A stretch of 64,000 bases of DNA from Cellulomonas sp. (lineage in GTDB: Bacteria > Actinomycetota > Actinomycetes > Actinomycetales > Cellulomonadaceae), in the NCBI GenBank assembly GCA_012927595.1, contig JABBOW010000033.1:1-64000 (forward strand), in the 5' to 3' direction. The notes under the pieces were generated by a model, which saw only the letters and a list, made by a program, of their open reading frames with translations, was not told the DNA's origin and searched no databases. Shown here one piece after another: positions 27,570 to 38,163 of this stretch; position 1 is the stretch's first letter; each line of letters starts with the position of its first letter. A program made the translations under genes and the position numbers.

Positions 27570-28875
27570 AGGACGCGTACGCGGGCAGGTCGAGCACCCC
27601 GTTGCCGGACAGCCCGATGAGGATGACCTCGGGCCCCGTCACCGTCCGCGCGTACGCGAGCGCAGCGGCGACCGCGTGCGTCGACTCGGGCGCCGGGATG
27701 ATCCCCTCGGCCCGGGCGAACTCGATCCCGGCCGCGAACGCGTCGTCCTGCTCGATCGCCACGGCCTTCATGAGCCCGAGGTTCACGGCGTGCGACACCA
27801 TCGGCGACATGCCGTGGTACCGCAGCCCACCCGCGTGGATCGCGGGCGGCACGAAGTCCTTGCCGAGCGTGTACATCTTCAGCAGCGGGGTCAGACCGGC
27901 GACGTCGCCGAAGTCGTAGCGGTACTCCCCCTGCGTCAGCGACGGGCACGCGGCGGGCTCGCACGCGACGGCACGCGTCGTCGTCCCCTCGCGCAGGTTC
28001 TGCCCGATGAGCGGGAACGTCAGGCCAGCGAGGTTCGAGCCGCCGCCCGCGCACGCGAACGCGATGTCGGCCTGCGTCTCGCCCGCGGCGGCGAGCTGGA
28101 CGAGCACCTCCTGGCCGATGACGGTCTGGTGCAGCATCACGTGGTTGAGCACGCTGCCCAGCGCGTAGTGCGCGCCCGGGTCCTTCGCGGCGACCTCGAC
28201 GGCCTCGCTGATCGCCATGCCGAGCGAGCCGGTCGTGTCGGGCAGCTCCGCGAGGATCGCTCGACCCGCCTCGGTGAGGTCCGACGGCGAGGGGTGGCAC
28301 ACGCTCCCGTACGTCTCCATCTGGAACCGGCGGTACGGCTTGGAGTCGTACGACGCGCGAACCTGCCACACCTCGCACGTCAGGCCGAGCAACGAGCACG
28401 CCATCGCGAGCGACGCGCCCCACTGACCGGCGCCCGTCTCGGTCGTCAGGCGCGTGATTCCCTCGATCGCGTTGTAGTACGCCTGCGCGACGGCGGTGTT
28501 GGGCTTGTGCGAGCCGACCGGGCTCACGCCCTCGTACTTGTAGTAGATCCGGGCCTTCGTGCCGATCGCGCGCTCCAGCCGGGCAGCCCGGATCAGCGGC
28601 GACGGCCGCCACAGCGCGTAGATCTCCCGGACGGCCTGGGGGATCTCGATGTACCGCTCGGTCGCGACCTCCTGCTCGATGAGCGCCATCGGGAAGAGCG
28701 GGGCGAGGTCCGGCGGGGTCAACGGCTCGCGCGTCCCGGGGTGCAGGTGTGGCGGGACGGGCTCCGGGAAGTCCGCGTTGAGGTTGTACCAGTGCGTCGG
28801 GACGGTCGACGGGATCGCCGTCCCGAGGGGGTCGGTCAAGCGGTTCGTGCGGGGGGTCTCGTCGGTGAGCGCCAT
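27562..28875 (-). CDS. TrpB2-type tryptophan synthase beta-like PLP enzyme
   Basis: The 437-residue protein belongs to the longer TrpB2 class, which has an N-terminal extension ([20 protein letters not shown]) absent from TrpB1. Lys124 in [14 protein letters not shown] is the PLP lysine; [12 protein letters not shown] and [11 protein letters not shown] bind substrate and phosphate. It likely makes tryptophan from indole and serine as a salvage enzyme, independent of TrpA. No trp gene is nearby. Confidence 0.9.
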   Translation of the reverse strand: MALTDETPRTNRLTDPLGTAIPSTVPTHWYNLNADFPEPVPPHLHPGTREPLTPPDLAPLFPMALIEQEVATERYIEIPQAVREIYALWRPSPLIRAARLERAIGTKARIYYKYEGVSPVGSHKPNTAVAQAYYNAIEGITRLTTETGAGQWGASLAMACSLLGLTCEVWQVRASYDSKPYRRFQMETYGSVCHPSPSDLTEAGRAILAELPDTTGSLGMAISEAVEVAAKDPGAHYALGSVLNHVMLHQTVIGQEVLVQLAAAGETQADIAFACAGGGSNLAGLTFPLIGQNLREGTTTRAVACEPAACPSLTQGEYRYDFGDVAGLTPLLKMYTLGKDFVPPAIHAGGLRYHGMSPMVSHAVNLGLMKAVAIEQDDAFAAGIEFARAEGIIPAPESTHAVAAALAYARTVTGPEVILIGLSGNGVLDLPAYASYV

Positions 28876-28998
28876 CGTCGTCCGTCTCTCGCAGGGCCCC
28901 GAAGGGCCCGGGCCCGGTCTACGAGCGCGAGCGTAGCGCCGCGGCGCCGCGTGCGGGGCACGGCCCGACCGATGAGATCTCGGGCCCTGCTGCCCGCG

Positions 28999-29424
28999 TC
29001 ATGCGCCGGACGGCGCCGCGATCCCGGCCAGCCGCGCGACGACGGCGAGACCCTGCGGTGTCCCCGACCAGTGCCGCGCGAGCGCGTCGGGTCCCGCGGC
29101 TCGGACCACCGCACGCAGGACGACGGCGACGATGACGACGTCGTCGGCGTATCCGATGACGGGGATCATGTCCGGGACCAGGTCGAACGGCATGAGCAGG
29201 TAGGCGAGCAGCAGGACCAGCCCGACGCGGGCGCGCCGCGGGACGGTGGGGTCGGCGGCGACCGAGCGCAGCAGTCGGAGCAGGTCGGGCACGAGCCGCA
29301 GCACGTCGCGTGCCTGCACCGTGTCCGGGTGCGTGCGGGCGTACTGCCAGAGCAGCGCCAGCAGGACGACATACACGAGCAGAACCCCGCCGACGACACC
29401 GAGCGCGATCTGCCACCAGTGCAC
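28999..29424 (-). CDS. YkvA-type DUF1232 membrane protein
   Basis: The 141-residue protein has one N-terminal helix (VHWWQIALGVVGGVLLVYVV) and a DUF1232 core (RARVGLVLLLAYLLMPFDLV, PVIGYADDVVIVAVVLRAVVR). The GTG at 29424 follows GGAGGGG with a 5-nt gap. Function of the family is unknown. Confidence 0.75.
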   Translation of the reverse strand: MHWWQIALGVVGGVLLVYVVLLALLWQYARTHPDTVQARDVLRLVPDLLRLLRSVAADPTVPRRARVGLVLLLAYLLMPFDLVPDMIPVIGYADDVVIVAVVLRAVVRAAGPDALARHWSGTPQGLAVVARLAGIAAPSGA

Positions 29425-29544
29425 CTGTACCCCTCCCGTCGTCCGCGCCTTGCTTCGCTGCCGCGGCCCCACCGCACGCTACGCCAGCCGATGTCAGGAC
29501 TTCGGTCGGTGGACTGCCGTCCAAAAGCACGCGATCCTTGACCG

Positions 29545-30165
29545 GTGGACCTCGACGCACCGACGATCCTGGAAGGATCGTATGCCGATGCGGCCGCCCA
29601 TGTCCTGACCGCAGCGCTGCGCGACGACCCCGGCTTCACCCACGTCCTGCCCGACGCCCGGGTCCGGCAGGACGCGCTGCAGGCGTTCTATGGCTACATC
29701 GTTCGCGACGCCATGAGGTTCGGCAGGGTCCTCGCGGTGCGCGACCCAGCCGGCATCGCGGGCGTCGCGATCTCCTACCCACCGGGCGCCCACCCGCTCC
29801 CCGTCCGCCGCAAGCTCGGAGCGCTCCCGTCGATGGCCGGGATCTTGTTCCGCTCGCCGCGCCAGGTCCTGGCGCTCGCGCAGCTCGGGTCCGCGATCGA
29901 CGCAGCGTTCCCCCCGGACCCGCTGACCTACCTCGAGGCGCTCGGCGTCCGGCCCGACGCACAGCACCGCGGGCACGGCCGACGCCTCATGGCCCGCGTG
30001 CTCCGGGACGCCGACCACCCGAGCGCCGACTGCTACCTCGAGACCTCACGTGCCGTGAACGTGCCGTACTACGAGTCGATGGGATTCGAGTCGCTCGGCG
30101 AGTTCGCGCCGCTGCGCCGCGGGGGTCCACCCGAGGCCCGGATGCGGCGCGCGCGACCCGTCTGA
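29545..30165 (+). CDS. GNAT-family N-acetyltransferase
   Basis: The 206-residue protein has the acetyl-CoA pocket pattern LEALGVRPDAQHRGHGRRLMARVL near residue 130 and the later CYLETSRAVNVPYYESMGFE, both standard for GNAT enzymes. The acceptor is unknown. GTG start; no strong Shine-Dalgarno site is visible. It faces the convergent acyltransferase/GGDEF genes. Confidence 0.8.
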   Translation: MDLDAPTILEGSYADAAAHVLTAALRDDPGFTHVLPDARVRQDALQAFYGYIVRDAMRFGRVLAVRDPAGIAGVAISYPPGAHPLPVRRKLGALPSMAGILFRSPRQVLALAQLGSAIDAAFPPDPLTYLEALGVRPDAQHRGHGRRLMARVLRDADHPSADCYLETSRAVNVPYYESMGFESLGEFAPLRRGGPPEARMRRARPV

Positions 30166-30232
30166 GCGGCGCGGCGGTGCGGCGTCACCAGCGGCATCGT
30201 CACGACGGCGTCGCCAGACGACGGCTCCGTCG

Positions 30233-30820
30233 TCAGGCGACCGGACCGGGGGCTGAGACCTCCCCCTGCAGCAGCGGCGGCGTCCAGCCCTCGGGGTTGA
30301 TCCCGACCTTGTCGGCGTAGAACGCCCGGATCCGGTCCATGTCGGCGTGCACGTCACCCGTGAGCCGCAACGTCACCCCGAGCCCGGCCGTCCGGGTTGA
30401 GCGGTCGACGAACCCGAGCGTCACCGGGAGGTCGGCGTCCCGCGCGATGCGGTAGAACCCGGACTTCCAGTACGGCCGCTTGCTGCGCGTGCCCTCGGGT
30501 GTGATGACGAGGAAGAAGTGCTCACCGGCCCGCACGCGGGCCACGAGGTCGTCGACCAGGCCAAAGGGGTTGCGCCGGTCGACCGGGATGCCACCGAGGC
30601 CGCGCGCGAGGGGTCCGAGCGGCCCGCGGAACAGCGAGCTCTTGCCGAGGAACCGCGCCTGGACACCGTGGCTCCACGTGATCGCGAGCATGAACAGGAA
30701 GTCCCAGTTCGACGTGTGCGGGGCCCCGATGAGGATGCCAGCACCACCCTCGGGCGGCTGCGAGCGCAGGGTCCACCCCGACGCGGCCCAGAACAGTCGG
30801 GCGAAGAGACGGCGCATCAT
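30233..30820 (-). CDS. Lysophospholipid acyltransferase-like protein (PlsC superfamily)
   Basis: The 195-residue protein has the HX4D motif in GAPHTSNWDFLF, the block GGIPVDRR and the substrate motif ITPEGTRSK, the order of 1-acylglycerol-3-phosphate acyltransferases. It would acylate a lysophospholipid at the inner membrane face. The start at 30820 (MMRRLF) lies 7 bp after the GGDEF stop, so the two are co-transcribed and possibly coupled. Confidence 0.82.
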   Translation of the reverse strand: MMRRLFARLFWAASGWTLRSQPPEGGAGILIGAPHTSNWDFLFMLAITWSHGVQARFLGKSSLFRGPLGPLARGLGGIPVDRRNPFGLVDDLVARVRAGEHFFLVITPEGTRSKRPYWKSGFYRIARDADLPVTLGFVDRSTRTAGLGVTLRLTGDVHADMDRIRAFYADKVGINPEGWTPPLLQGEVSAPGPVA

Positions 30821-30827
30821 CGGGTCA

Positions 30828-32447
<1,620 letters not shown>

Positions 32448-33102
32448 CGGCCCTCGCCCTCGCTCGTGATGCCCAGGAACTGGGCAACCGTACCTCTGGA
32501 ACATCCCCGGGCCACGGCGAAGCCACGCCGGACAGTACCGTCATGATCACATCGGCATCCGACAGGTACGCGTGAGAAGTTGGGGTGAACTTGCCCACCG
32601 CGGCTGGGTGCGGGGAGTCAGAGGCTTGTCGTGGGGATGACGGTCGCCGACACCGGCGGCGGCGGCGGCGCAGCGGGTTGCGTCGCGGAACGCCCGACAA
32701 CGCCCCACCCGGTCCGGGATCTGAACTCGAGCTGCGCGGCCCCGACCCGGACGTCCAGCGCCACAGCCGGAAGTCGTCCCCTCGACCCAGATCGTCACCA
32801 CAGGGCGGTCGTTCGGTGACCAGCCCGCGCCTGCCAGCGCCGCGACCGTGGCGAGCAGGGTTGCTGCGGAGACGCGCATGGAACGCGCGAGCACGACGAC
32901 CTCCGTCAGTTGCTGCCGGGACCACGGGCGGCCCGGTGGACCGACCGCGTGGCGAAACCGTTCACACTTCGCGTAACGGACAGGGGAACGCGCACGAACA
33001 GGGGGGCTCCCGAATGGCTCCGCTGTTGGGTCGCCCGTGCGCCTGCCGGCCACTTCCGGCCCCTGCGCACGACGGCCTTCCTGGGCGTGGCAGGCTCGAC
33101 GG
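32448..33102. other. Largely gene-free stretch
   Basis: About 650 bp between two divergent genes. A weak candidate gene (32547-32879, minus) is listed separately. I see no other gene, repeat or clear operator. The sequence is high-GC with long open frames by chance. Confidence 0.4.
32547..32879 (-). CDS. Doubtful small secreted protein
   Basis: From the ATG at 32879 the frame begins with a signal-peptide-like MRVSAATLLATVAALAGAG, then PVVTIWVEGTTSGCGAG, after which it turns Arg-rich and loses any protein-like character. There is no ribosome-binding site. It may be a real secreted-protein head followed by a frameshift, or chance. Confidence 0.25.
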   Translation of the reverse strand: MRVSAATLLATVAALAGAGWSPNDRPVVTIWVEGTTSGCGAGRPGRGRAARVQIPDRVGRCRAFRDATRCAAAAAGVGDRHPHDKPLTPRTQPRWASSPQLLTRTCRMPM

Positions 33103-33912
33103 GTGCTCGACCTGTCACCCGTGGCCCTGATGCTGCTTGTCCTTGCGGCGACGCTCGTCGGGTTCAGCAAGACGGCCGTCCCCGGCGCTGCGACGGTCAC
33201 GGTCGCCGTCTTCGCCGCGATCCTGCCCGCGCGGCAGTCGACCGGGACGTTGCTCGTGCTGTTGATCCTCGGTGACCTCTTCGCGGTGTCGGCCTACCAC
33301 GCACACGCCGACTGGGGTGCGCTGCGGCGGCTTGTCCCGACCGTGCTCGCTGGCGTGGTCCTCGGCTCGCTGTTCCTCGTGATCGCGAGCGACGGCGTCG
33401 TGCGCCGGGTCATCGGGGCGATCCTCATCGTGCTGGTGGCGGTCACGCTCGCACGCCGTCGGCTCACAGCATCTCCACGAGACGGCGAACGACCCATCCC
33501 GTCGGCAGTGCCTCCCGGTGGCACCGCGCCACCCCGGGATCGGCGTGCGGTGCAGCGGCGGCGGCTCGAGACCGGTGCGTACGGGATCCTTGCGGGGTTC
33601 ACCACCATGGTGGCCAACGCCGGCGGCCCCGTGATGAGCATGTACTTCCTGGCATCCCGGTTCTCGATCACCCGGTTCCTCGGTACCGCCGCATGGTTCT
33701 TCTTCGCCGTGAACCTCGCCAAGGTCCCCTTCTCGGTCTCCCTCGGACTGATCACCGCAGCCTCGTTGAGGCTCGACCTGCTGCTCGCTCCGGCGGTCGT
33801 CGTCGGCGCAGTCGTCGGGCGTCGCGTCGCCCGGGTGATCAAGCAGTCGGTCTTCGACCGGTTGATCCTCGTCCTTACCGTCGTCTCCGCGATGTACCTG
33901 ATCCGGCCGTGA
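33103..33912 (+). CDS. TauE/SafE (TSUP) family membrane transporter
   Basis: The 269-residue protein has about eight transmembrane helices in two halves, each opening with a TSUP-type motif: LVGFSKTAVPGAATV near residue 18 and ILAGFTTMVANAGGPVMSMYF after a hydrophilic loop (about residues 120-155). The family exports sulfite, sulfoacetate and related organic anions; specificity is unknown. The GTG at 33103 fits a leaderless start (CAGGCT six nt upstream). The stop overlaps the acylphosphatase start. Confidence 0.88.
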   Translation: MLDLSPVALMLLVLAATLVGFSKTAVPGAATVTVAVFAAILPARQSTGTLLVLLILGDLFAVSAYHAHADWGALRRLVPTVLAGVVLGSLFLVIASDGVVRRVIGAILIVLVAVTLARRRLTASPRDGERPIPSAVPPGGTAPPRDRRAVQRRRLETGAYGILAGFTTMVANAGGPVMSMYFLASRFSITRFLGTAAWFFFAVNLAKVPFSVSLGLITAASLRLDLLLAPAVVVGAVVGRRVARVIKQSVFDRLILVLTVVSAMYLIRP

Positions 33913-34190
33913 TACGCCGCAGGCTCGTCGTCCACGGCGACGTTCAGGGCGTCGGGTTCAGGTGGTCGTGCGCCCGTGCCGCCGAGATCCTCGGGGTGCA
34001 CGGGTGGGTGCTCAACCGCGCCGATGGGGCAGTCGAGATCGTCGCCGAAGGCGATCCCAGCGCCGTGGACGAGCTCGTGACCTGGGCGCACCACGGTCCA
34101 CGGCACGCCGTCGTCTCCCGCGTCGAGGTCATCGAGGAGGCACCGCAGGGGCTGCGGGACTTCCAGCTCAAGGCCCTGAGGGAGCTCTAG
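33909..34190 (+). CDS. Acylphosphatase
   Basis: The 93-residue protein has the acylphosphatase core: RRRLVVHGDVQGVGFRWSCA with the phosphate-binding Arg and LGVHGWVLNRADGAVEIVAEG with the catalytic Asn. It hydrolyses carboxyl-phosphate bonds in the cytoplasm. The GTG overlaps the transporter stop by 4 bp. Confidence 0.92.
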   Translation: MIRRRLVVHGDVQGVGFRWSCARAAEILGVHGWVLNRADGAVEIVAEGDPSAVDELVTWAHHGPRHAVVSRVEVIEEAPQGLRDFQLKALREL

Positions 34191-34560
34191 GCCCGTCGAC
34201 CCGATGCCAGCTCCGCAAGCACTGCGCCGATCCGCCGTTCGCGGGTCTCGACGGTGCGGGCGGTGGTCACGGGCACGACGTGTCGACGCTGGTTGGAGCG
34301 GAACAGCGACGCGGAGCCGGCCCGGACGGCCAGGTCGTCGTCGAGCGCCGCCTGGAGGTCGTCCGGGACCTCGACCGCGCGGGGCTCGTCATCGCGGACG
34401 ACGTCGACCTCGATGGTGTCCCCGCGCCGCGATCCCCGCCACGGAGCGCATCTGGACGCGCACGGGGATGCCGGTCTGGCCCTTCACCGTCGCGACGGTG
34501 CTGGCGTACTCGGCGCCGTTGATGCCCACCCGCACCGGGCTGGTCCGGCACCCGAGGTTG
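34187..34560 (-). pseudogene. DUF1905/YdeI-like protein, 5'-truncated and frameshifted
   Basis: One minus-strand frame reads VRVGINGAEYASTVATV with TGIPVRVQMRSVAGIAA, the DUF1905 beta-barrel. At about 34421-34432 the match continues one base out of frame as GDTIEVDVVRDDEPRAVEVP, then DDLQAALDDD and the C-terminal TRERRIGAVLAELASGRRA to a TAG overlapping the acylphosphatase stop. The first 25-30 residues and a start codon are absent. It is a decayed copy. Confidence 0.7.
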
Positions 34561-34925
34561 CTATCGAGGTTGGATCCACCTCACCGGGTGTGAGCTCAGC
34601 CTCCGGCGAGAGCCACCCGGCCTCCTTCGAAGACGGCGCGTCGCTTGCAGGGTCAGGGCGGGTCCTTGAGAGCCGGTCGCCCGAGCTGAGGTCTCGCGCG
34701 AGCCACGTTGACCTCGGCAATGACCACCGGATCAGGATCCGGACCCTGCCGGCGCTGATGGCCGTCGTCAGCGCCGTCCACTTTCAAGGGCGCCTCACGT
34801 CGGCCCAAGAGCTCGAGATTCCCCCCGATCTCCCAGAAGCCAGCTCAGAGGCCCGATTCTTCTCATCGGTTCCCAGAACCCCTCTTGATTCACAAGCTCG
34901 ACGGGACCGAGCAACGGGTGCAGCG
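34561..34925. other. Intergenic stretch of reduced GC, no recognised gene
   Basis: About 365 bp between the DUF1905 remnant and the dnaB stop. The part nearest dnaB is visibly richer in A and T than the surroundings. I found no domain, repeat or RNA motif in it. Confidence 0.45.
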
Positions 34926-36299
34926 TCAGCCCTGCATGTCCACGAATCTTGAGTAGTGCCCCTGGAACGCCACCGTGATCGTGTCGGTCGGACCGTTGCG
35001 ATGCTTGGCCACGATCAGGTCGGCCTCTCCTGCGCGGGGTGACTCCTTCTCGTAGGCGTCCTCGCGGTGCAGAAGAATGACCATGTCGGCATCTTGCTCG
35101 ATGGATCCACTTTCGCGAAGGTCGCTCATCATCGGGCGCTTGTCGGTGCGCTGCTCCGGGCCACGGTTCAGCTGAGAGATCGCAATGACCGGGACCTCGA
35201 GCTCCTTCGCGAGCAGCTTGAGCGCACGCGAGAACTCCGAGACCTCCTGCTGACGCGACTCGACACGCTTGCCGGATGACATCAGCTGCAGGTAGTCGAT
35301 GACCACGAGCTCGAGATTGTGCCGCTGCTTGAGACGCCGGCACTTCGCTCGGATCTCCATGAGCGACATGTTCGGTGAGTCGTCGATGAAGAGCGGCGCC
35401 TCGGAGATCCGACCCATCGTGGCCGCGAGCTTCTGCCAGTCGTCCTCGCCCATCTGACCTGTACGCATCTTCTGCAGATGGATCTTCGCTTCGGCCGACA
35501 GCAGTCGCATCGTGATCTCGTTGCGGCTCATCTCGAGCGAAAAGACAACAGAAGTCTTTCCGTGCTTTATCGACGCAGAACGGACAATATCGATTCCTAG
35601 CGTTGATTTTCCAATTGCAGGCCTCGCGGCAATCACAATCATCTGTCCCGGGTGCAGCCCGTTCGTCAGCCGGTCCAGGTCCGCGAACCCCGTCGGCACG
35701 CCGACCATGCCCACGCCTCGGTGCCCCGCCGCCTCGATCTCGTCGACCGCGCCGCCGATGATGTCGCCGAGCCGGCGGTAGTCCTCGGACGCGCGACGTT
35801 CCGTGACCGCGTACACCTCGGCCTGCGCGTTGTTGACGATGTCGTCGACGTCGCCGCCGTCGGTCGCGTAGCCGAGCTGGACGATGCGCGTCCCGGCTTC
35901 GACGAGGCGGCGCAGGACGGCGCGCTCGCGCACGATCCGCGCGTAGTACCCCGCGTTGGCTGCCGTCGGCACCATCGAGATGAGGGTGTGGAGGTACGGC
36001 GCCCCGCCGATTCGGGTCATCTCGCCGCGCTTGGTCAGCTCGTCGGAGACGGTGACCGCATCGGCGGGCTCGCCGCGGCTGTACAGGTCGAGGATCGCGT
36101 CGTAGATCGCCTCGTGCGCCGGGCGGTAGAAGTCGTTGCCGCGCAGCTGCTCGACGACGTCGGCGATGGCGTCCTTCGAGATCATCATGCCGCCGAGGAC
36201 GCTCTGCTCCGCGGCGATGTCCTGCGGAGGGGTGCGATCGAAGTCGCGGGGTCGGCTCGACCCCGACGGCATGCCGTACTCGAGCTCTTCGATCGTCAC
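34926..36299 (-). CDS. dnaB: Replicative DNA helicase
   Basis: The 457-residue hexameric helicase has the N-terminal DnaB domain (DIAAEQSVLGGMMIS) and the RecA-like core: Walker A in IAARPAIGKSTLGID (K231), LSAEAKIHLQKMRTG, Walker B in LELVVIDYLQLM and ISQLNRGPEQR. There is no intein, although Walker A is a common intein site in actinobacterial DnaB. Residues 221-260, over Walker A, are encoded by a tract of 58/120 G+C, against 43/60 in the adjoining 60 bp. It follows rplI in the conserved order but behind a MATE gene. Confidence 0.96.
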   Translation of the reverse strand: MTIEELEYGMPSGSSRPRDFDRTPPQDIAAEQSVLGGMMISKDAIADVVEQLRGNDFYRPAHEAIYDAILDLYSRGEPADAVTVSDELTKRGEMTRIGGAPYLHTLISMVPTAANAGYYARIVRERAVLRRLVEAGTRIVQLGYATDGGDVDDIVNNAQAEVYAVTERRASEDYRRLGDIIGGAVDEIEAAGHRGVGMVGVPTGFADLDRLTNGLHPGQMIVIAARPAIGKSTLGIDIVRSASIKHGKTSVVFSLEMSRNEITMRLLSAEAKIHLQKMRTGQMGEDDWQKLAATMGRISEAPLFIDDSPNMSLMEIRAKCRRLKQRHNLELVVIDYLQLMSSGKRVESRQQEVSEFSRALKLLAKELEVPVIAISQLNRGPEQRTDKRPMMSDLRESGSIEQDADMVILLHREDAYEKESPRAGEADLIVAKHRNGPTDTITVAFQGHYSRFVDMQG

Positions 36300-36499
36300 A
36301 GACTCATCCCCGCCTCGAGCTCACCCTACCGAACACACGTTCTACCGGGAGGGTCCGACACCCCTGCGCGACCGCGCTCCCAGCACGGTCCGACGCCCTG
36401 ATCACGCCGACGTCGCCCATGGCCTCAGCGCACCGCCGAGCACTCCGCCGAGCACGCCTACGCGAGGCTAGAGCCGTTTCGCCCGGCGGGACAACGATG

Positions 36500-36653
36500 G
36501 CATCCACAGGCCCTGGGGACGACGCCCGATCCCCTGTGGACGGTGTCCGATTTCACTGTGCACAGGGTGTGGGTGCGCCTGTGGATAATCGTCTTCGACA
36601 AGTCCGAACGGGCGGCTCGACCGGCCCACACGCTGTGCACCGCCTGTGGACGG
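36500..36653. promoter_or_regulatory. Cluster of DnaA-box-like sites between dnaB and the MATE gene
   Basis: TGTGGATAA at 36580-36588 is the exact complement of the DnaA box TTATCCACA. Weaker matches are ATCCACA at 36502-36508 and two copies of CCTGTGGACGG at 36533-36543 and 36643-36653, each with the TGTGGAC core. The second copy overlaps the MATE ribosome-binding region. They may let DnaA regulate dnaB or its neighbour; true oriC is expected elsewhere. Confidence 0.5.
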
Positions 36654-36660
36654 GAGATTG

Positions 36661-38004
36661 GTGGCCAAGATTTCATCTGTTGGACAGATTCCGTCCACCA
36701 TCGACCGGCAGATCGTCACCCTCGCGATCCCTGCTCTCGGTGCCCTCGTCGCCGAGCCGTTGTTCGTCCTCGTCGACTCGGCCGTCGTCGGCCATCTGGG
36801 CACTGCGCAGCTTGCCGGGTTGTCGCTCGCCTCGACGGTTCTGGTCACCGTCGTCGGCCTCTGCGTCTTCCTCGCGTACGCCACCACGGCGAGCGTCGCG
36901 CGTCGACTCGGTGCAGGCGATCGCCGCGGTGCGGTCCAGGTCGGCGTGGACGGGCTGTGGCTCGCCCTCGGGCTCGGCATCGTCCTCGCGGTCGCGGCCT
37001 GGCTGGGCGCGCCGGCTGCGGTCGCGGCTCTCGGGGCCGACGGCGCGGTCGCGGCTCACGCCGTGACATACCTGCGCTGGTCCGCACCCGGGCTGCCCGG
37101 CATGCTGCTCGTCCTGGCGTCCACCGGCGTGCTGCGCGGCCTCCTGGACACGCGCACGCCGCTCGTGGCGGCCGCCGTCGGAGCCGTCGCCAATGCTGTC
37201 CTCAACGTCACGCTCGTATACGGGTTCGGGCTCGGTATCGCCGGGTCGGGCCTCGGCACCGCGATCGTCCAGATCGCGATGGGCGCGGTCCTCGCAGCCG
37301 TCGTCGTGCGCGGCGCCCGCGCGCTCGGCGCCTCGGTCGCACCCGCCGCCGGCGGCATCCTGGCCAATGCGCGGTCGGGCGCCCCCCTTCTCGTGCGGAC
37401 CGCTTCCCTGCGCCTCGCGATCCTCGCGACCGTCTGGGTCGCGACCGCGCTCGGCGACGTGACGCTAGCGGGCCATCAGGTCGTCAGCTCGCTGTGGAGC
37501 CTCGCGGCCTTCGCGCTCGACGCGCTCGCCATCGCGGCTCAGGCCCTCGTCGGGCATGCCCTCGGGGCCGGCGACGTCACTCAGGCCCGCTCGGTGCTGC
37601 GCCGGACTCTGACGTGGGGCATCGGTGCAGGCGCCCTGCTCGGGGTGGTCCTGGGCGCGGGCGGCTGGCTCCTCGCGCGCCTGTTCACGAGCGACCCGGA
37701 CGTGCGCCGGGCTGTGACCGCTGCGCTCATCGTCCTCGCCGTCGCCATGCCGATGGCCGGCTGGGTGTTCGTGCTCGACGGCGTGCTCATCGGGGCGGGC
37801 GACGGCCGCTACCTCGCCTGGGCCGGGCTCATGACGCTGCTGGCGTACGTACCGTGCCTGCTGGCCGTGCGCGCGTGGGCGCCGGGTGGTGCCACGGGGC
37901 TCGCCTGGCTGTGGGCCGCCTTCGCGGGAGCCTTCATGCTGGCGCGCGCGCTGACGACAGGACTGCGCGCCCGCGGCGACGCCTGGACGGTCGCCGGCGT
38001 GTGA
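36661..38004 (+). CDS. MATE-family multidrug/cation exporter (DinF-like)
   Basis: The 447-residue protein has twelve predicted transmembrane helices in two repeats, opening with IVTLAIPALGALVAEPLFVL and VDSAVVGHLGTAQLAGLSLA, the MATE signature, and repeating near residue 225. It exports organic cations or drugs with Na+ or H+. The GTG at 36661 follows GGGAG; an in-frame GTG five codons earlier is possible. It is inserted between dnaB and rplI on the opposite strand. Confidence 0.9.
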   Translation: MAKISSVGQIPSTIDRQIVTLAIPALGALVAEPLFVLVDSAVVGHLGTAQLAGLSLASTVLVTVVGLCVFLAYATTASVARRLGAGDRRGAVQVGVDGLWLALGLGIVLAVAAWLGAPAAVAALGADGAVAAHAVTYLRWSAPGLPGMLLVLASTGVLRGLLDTRTPLVAAAVGAVANAVLNVTLVYGFGLGIAGSGLGTAIVQIAMGAVLAAVVVRGARALGASVAPAAGGILANARSGAPLLVRTASLRLAILATVWVATALGDVTLAGHQVVSSLWSLAAFALDALAIAAQALVGHALGAGDVTQARSVLRRTLTWGIGAGALLGVVLGAGGWLLARLFTSDPDVRRAVTAALIVLAVAMPMAGWVFVLDGVLIGAGDGRYLAWAGLMTLLAYVPCLLAVRAWAPGGATGLAWLWAAFAGAFMLARALTTGLRARGDAWTVAGV

Positions 38005-38073
38005 CGCGGTGGACGGTCACCGGCGCCCGACCCCGCGCGCGCCCGCTCCTGCGCGGCCGCCGACCTGCCCCCG

Positions 38074-38105
38074 ACAACGACAGGACGCGAACAACGACAG
38101 GACGC
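38074..38105. repeat. 15-bp direct repeat, 17-bp period
   Basis: ACAACGACAGGACGC occurs at 38074-38088 and 38091-38105, directly before the bidirectional terminator; the second copy runs into its first arm. Confidence 0.8.
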
Positions 38106-38131
38106 CGACACCCTGAAGGGTGCCAGCGTCC
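38100..38131. terminator. Bidirectional terminator between the MATE gene and rplI
   Basis: Nested complementary pairs GGACGC/GCGTCC and CACCCT/AGGGTG form a hairpin with a GA loop, 33 bp after the rplI stop (minus strand) and about 95 bp after the MATE stop. Confidence 0.75.
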
Positions 38132-38163
38132 TGGACGTGCTGGTCGTACCGCTGAGGGTGAGC

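Noticed and set aside
28894..28909. GGGCCC-CGAA-GGGCCC hairpin before the trpB2-like gene as a tryptophan attenuator
   Set aside because: No leader peptide with Trp codons or alternative pairing was found; it is a short GC palindrome in GC-rich DNA.
34926..36299. Intein in DnaB
   Set aside because: The protein is of normal length with uninterrupted Walker A; only an odd codon tract is present.
36500..36653. This DnaA-box cluster as the chromosomal origin
   Set aside because: Only one perfect box, no AT-rich unwinding element and no dnaA/dnaN alongside; gene order places oriC beyond the right end.
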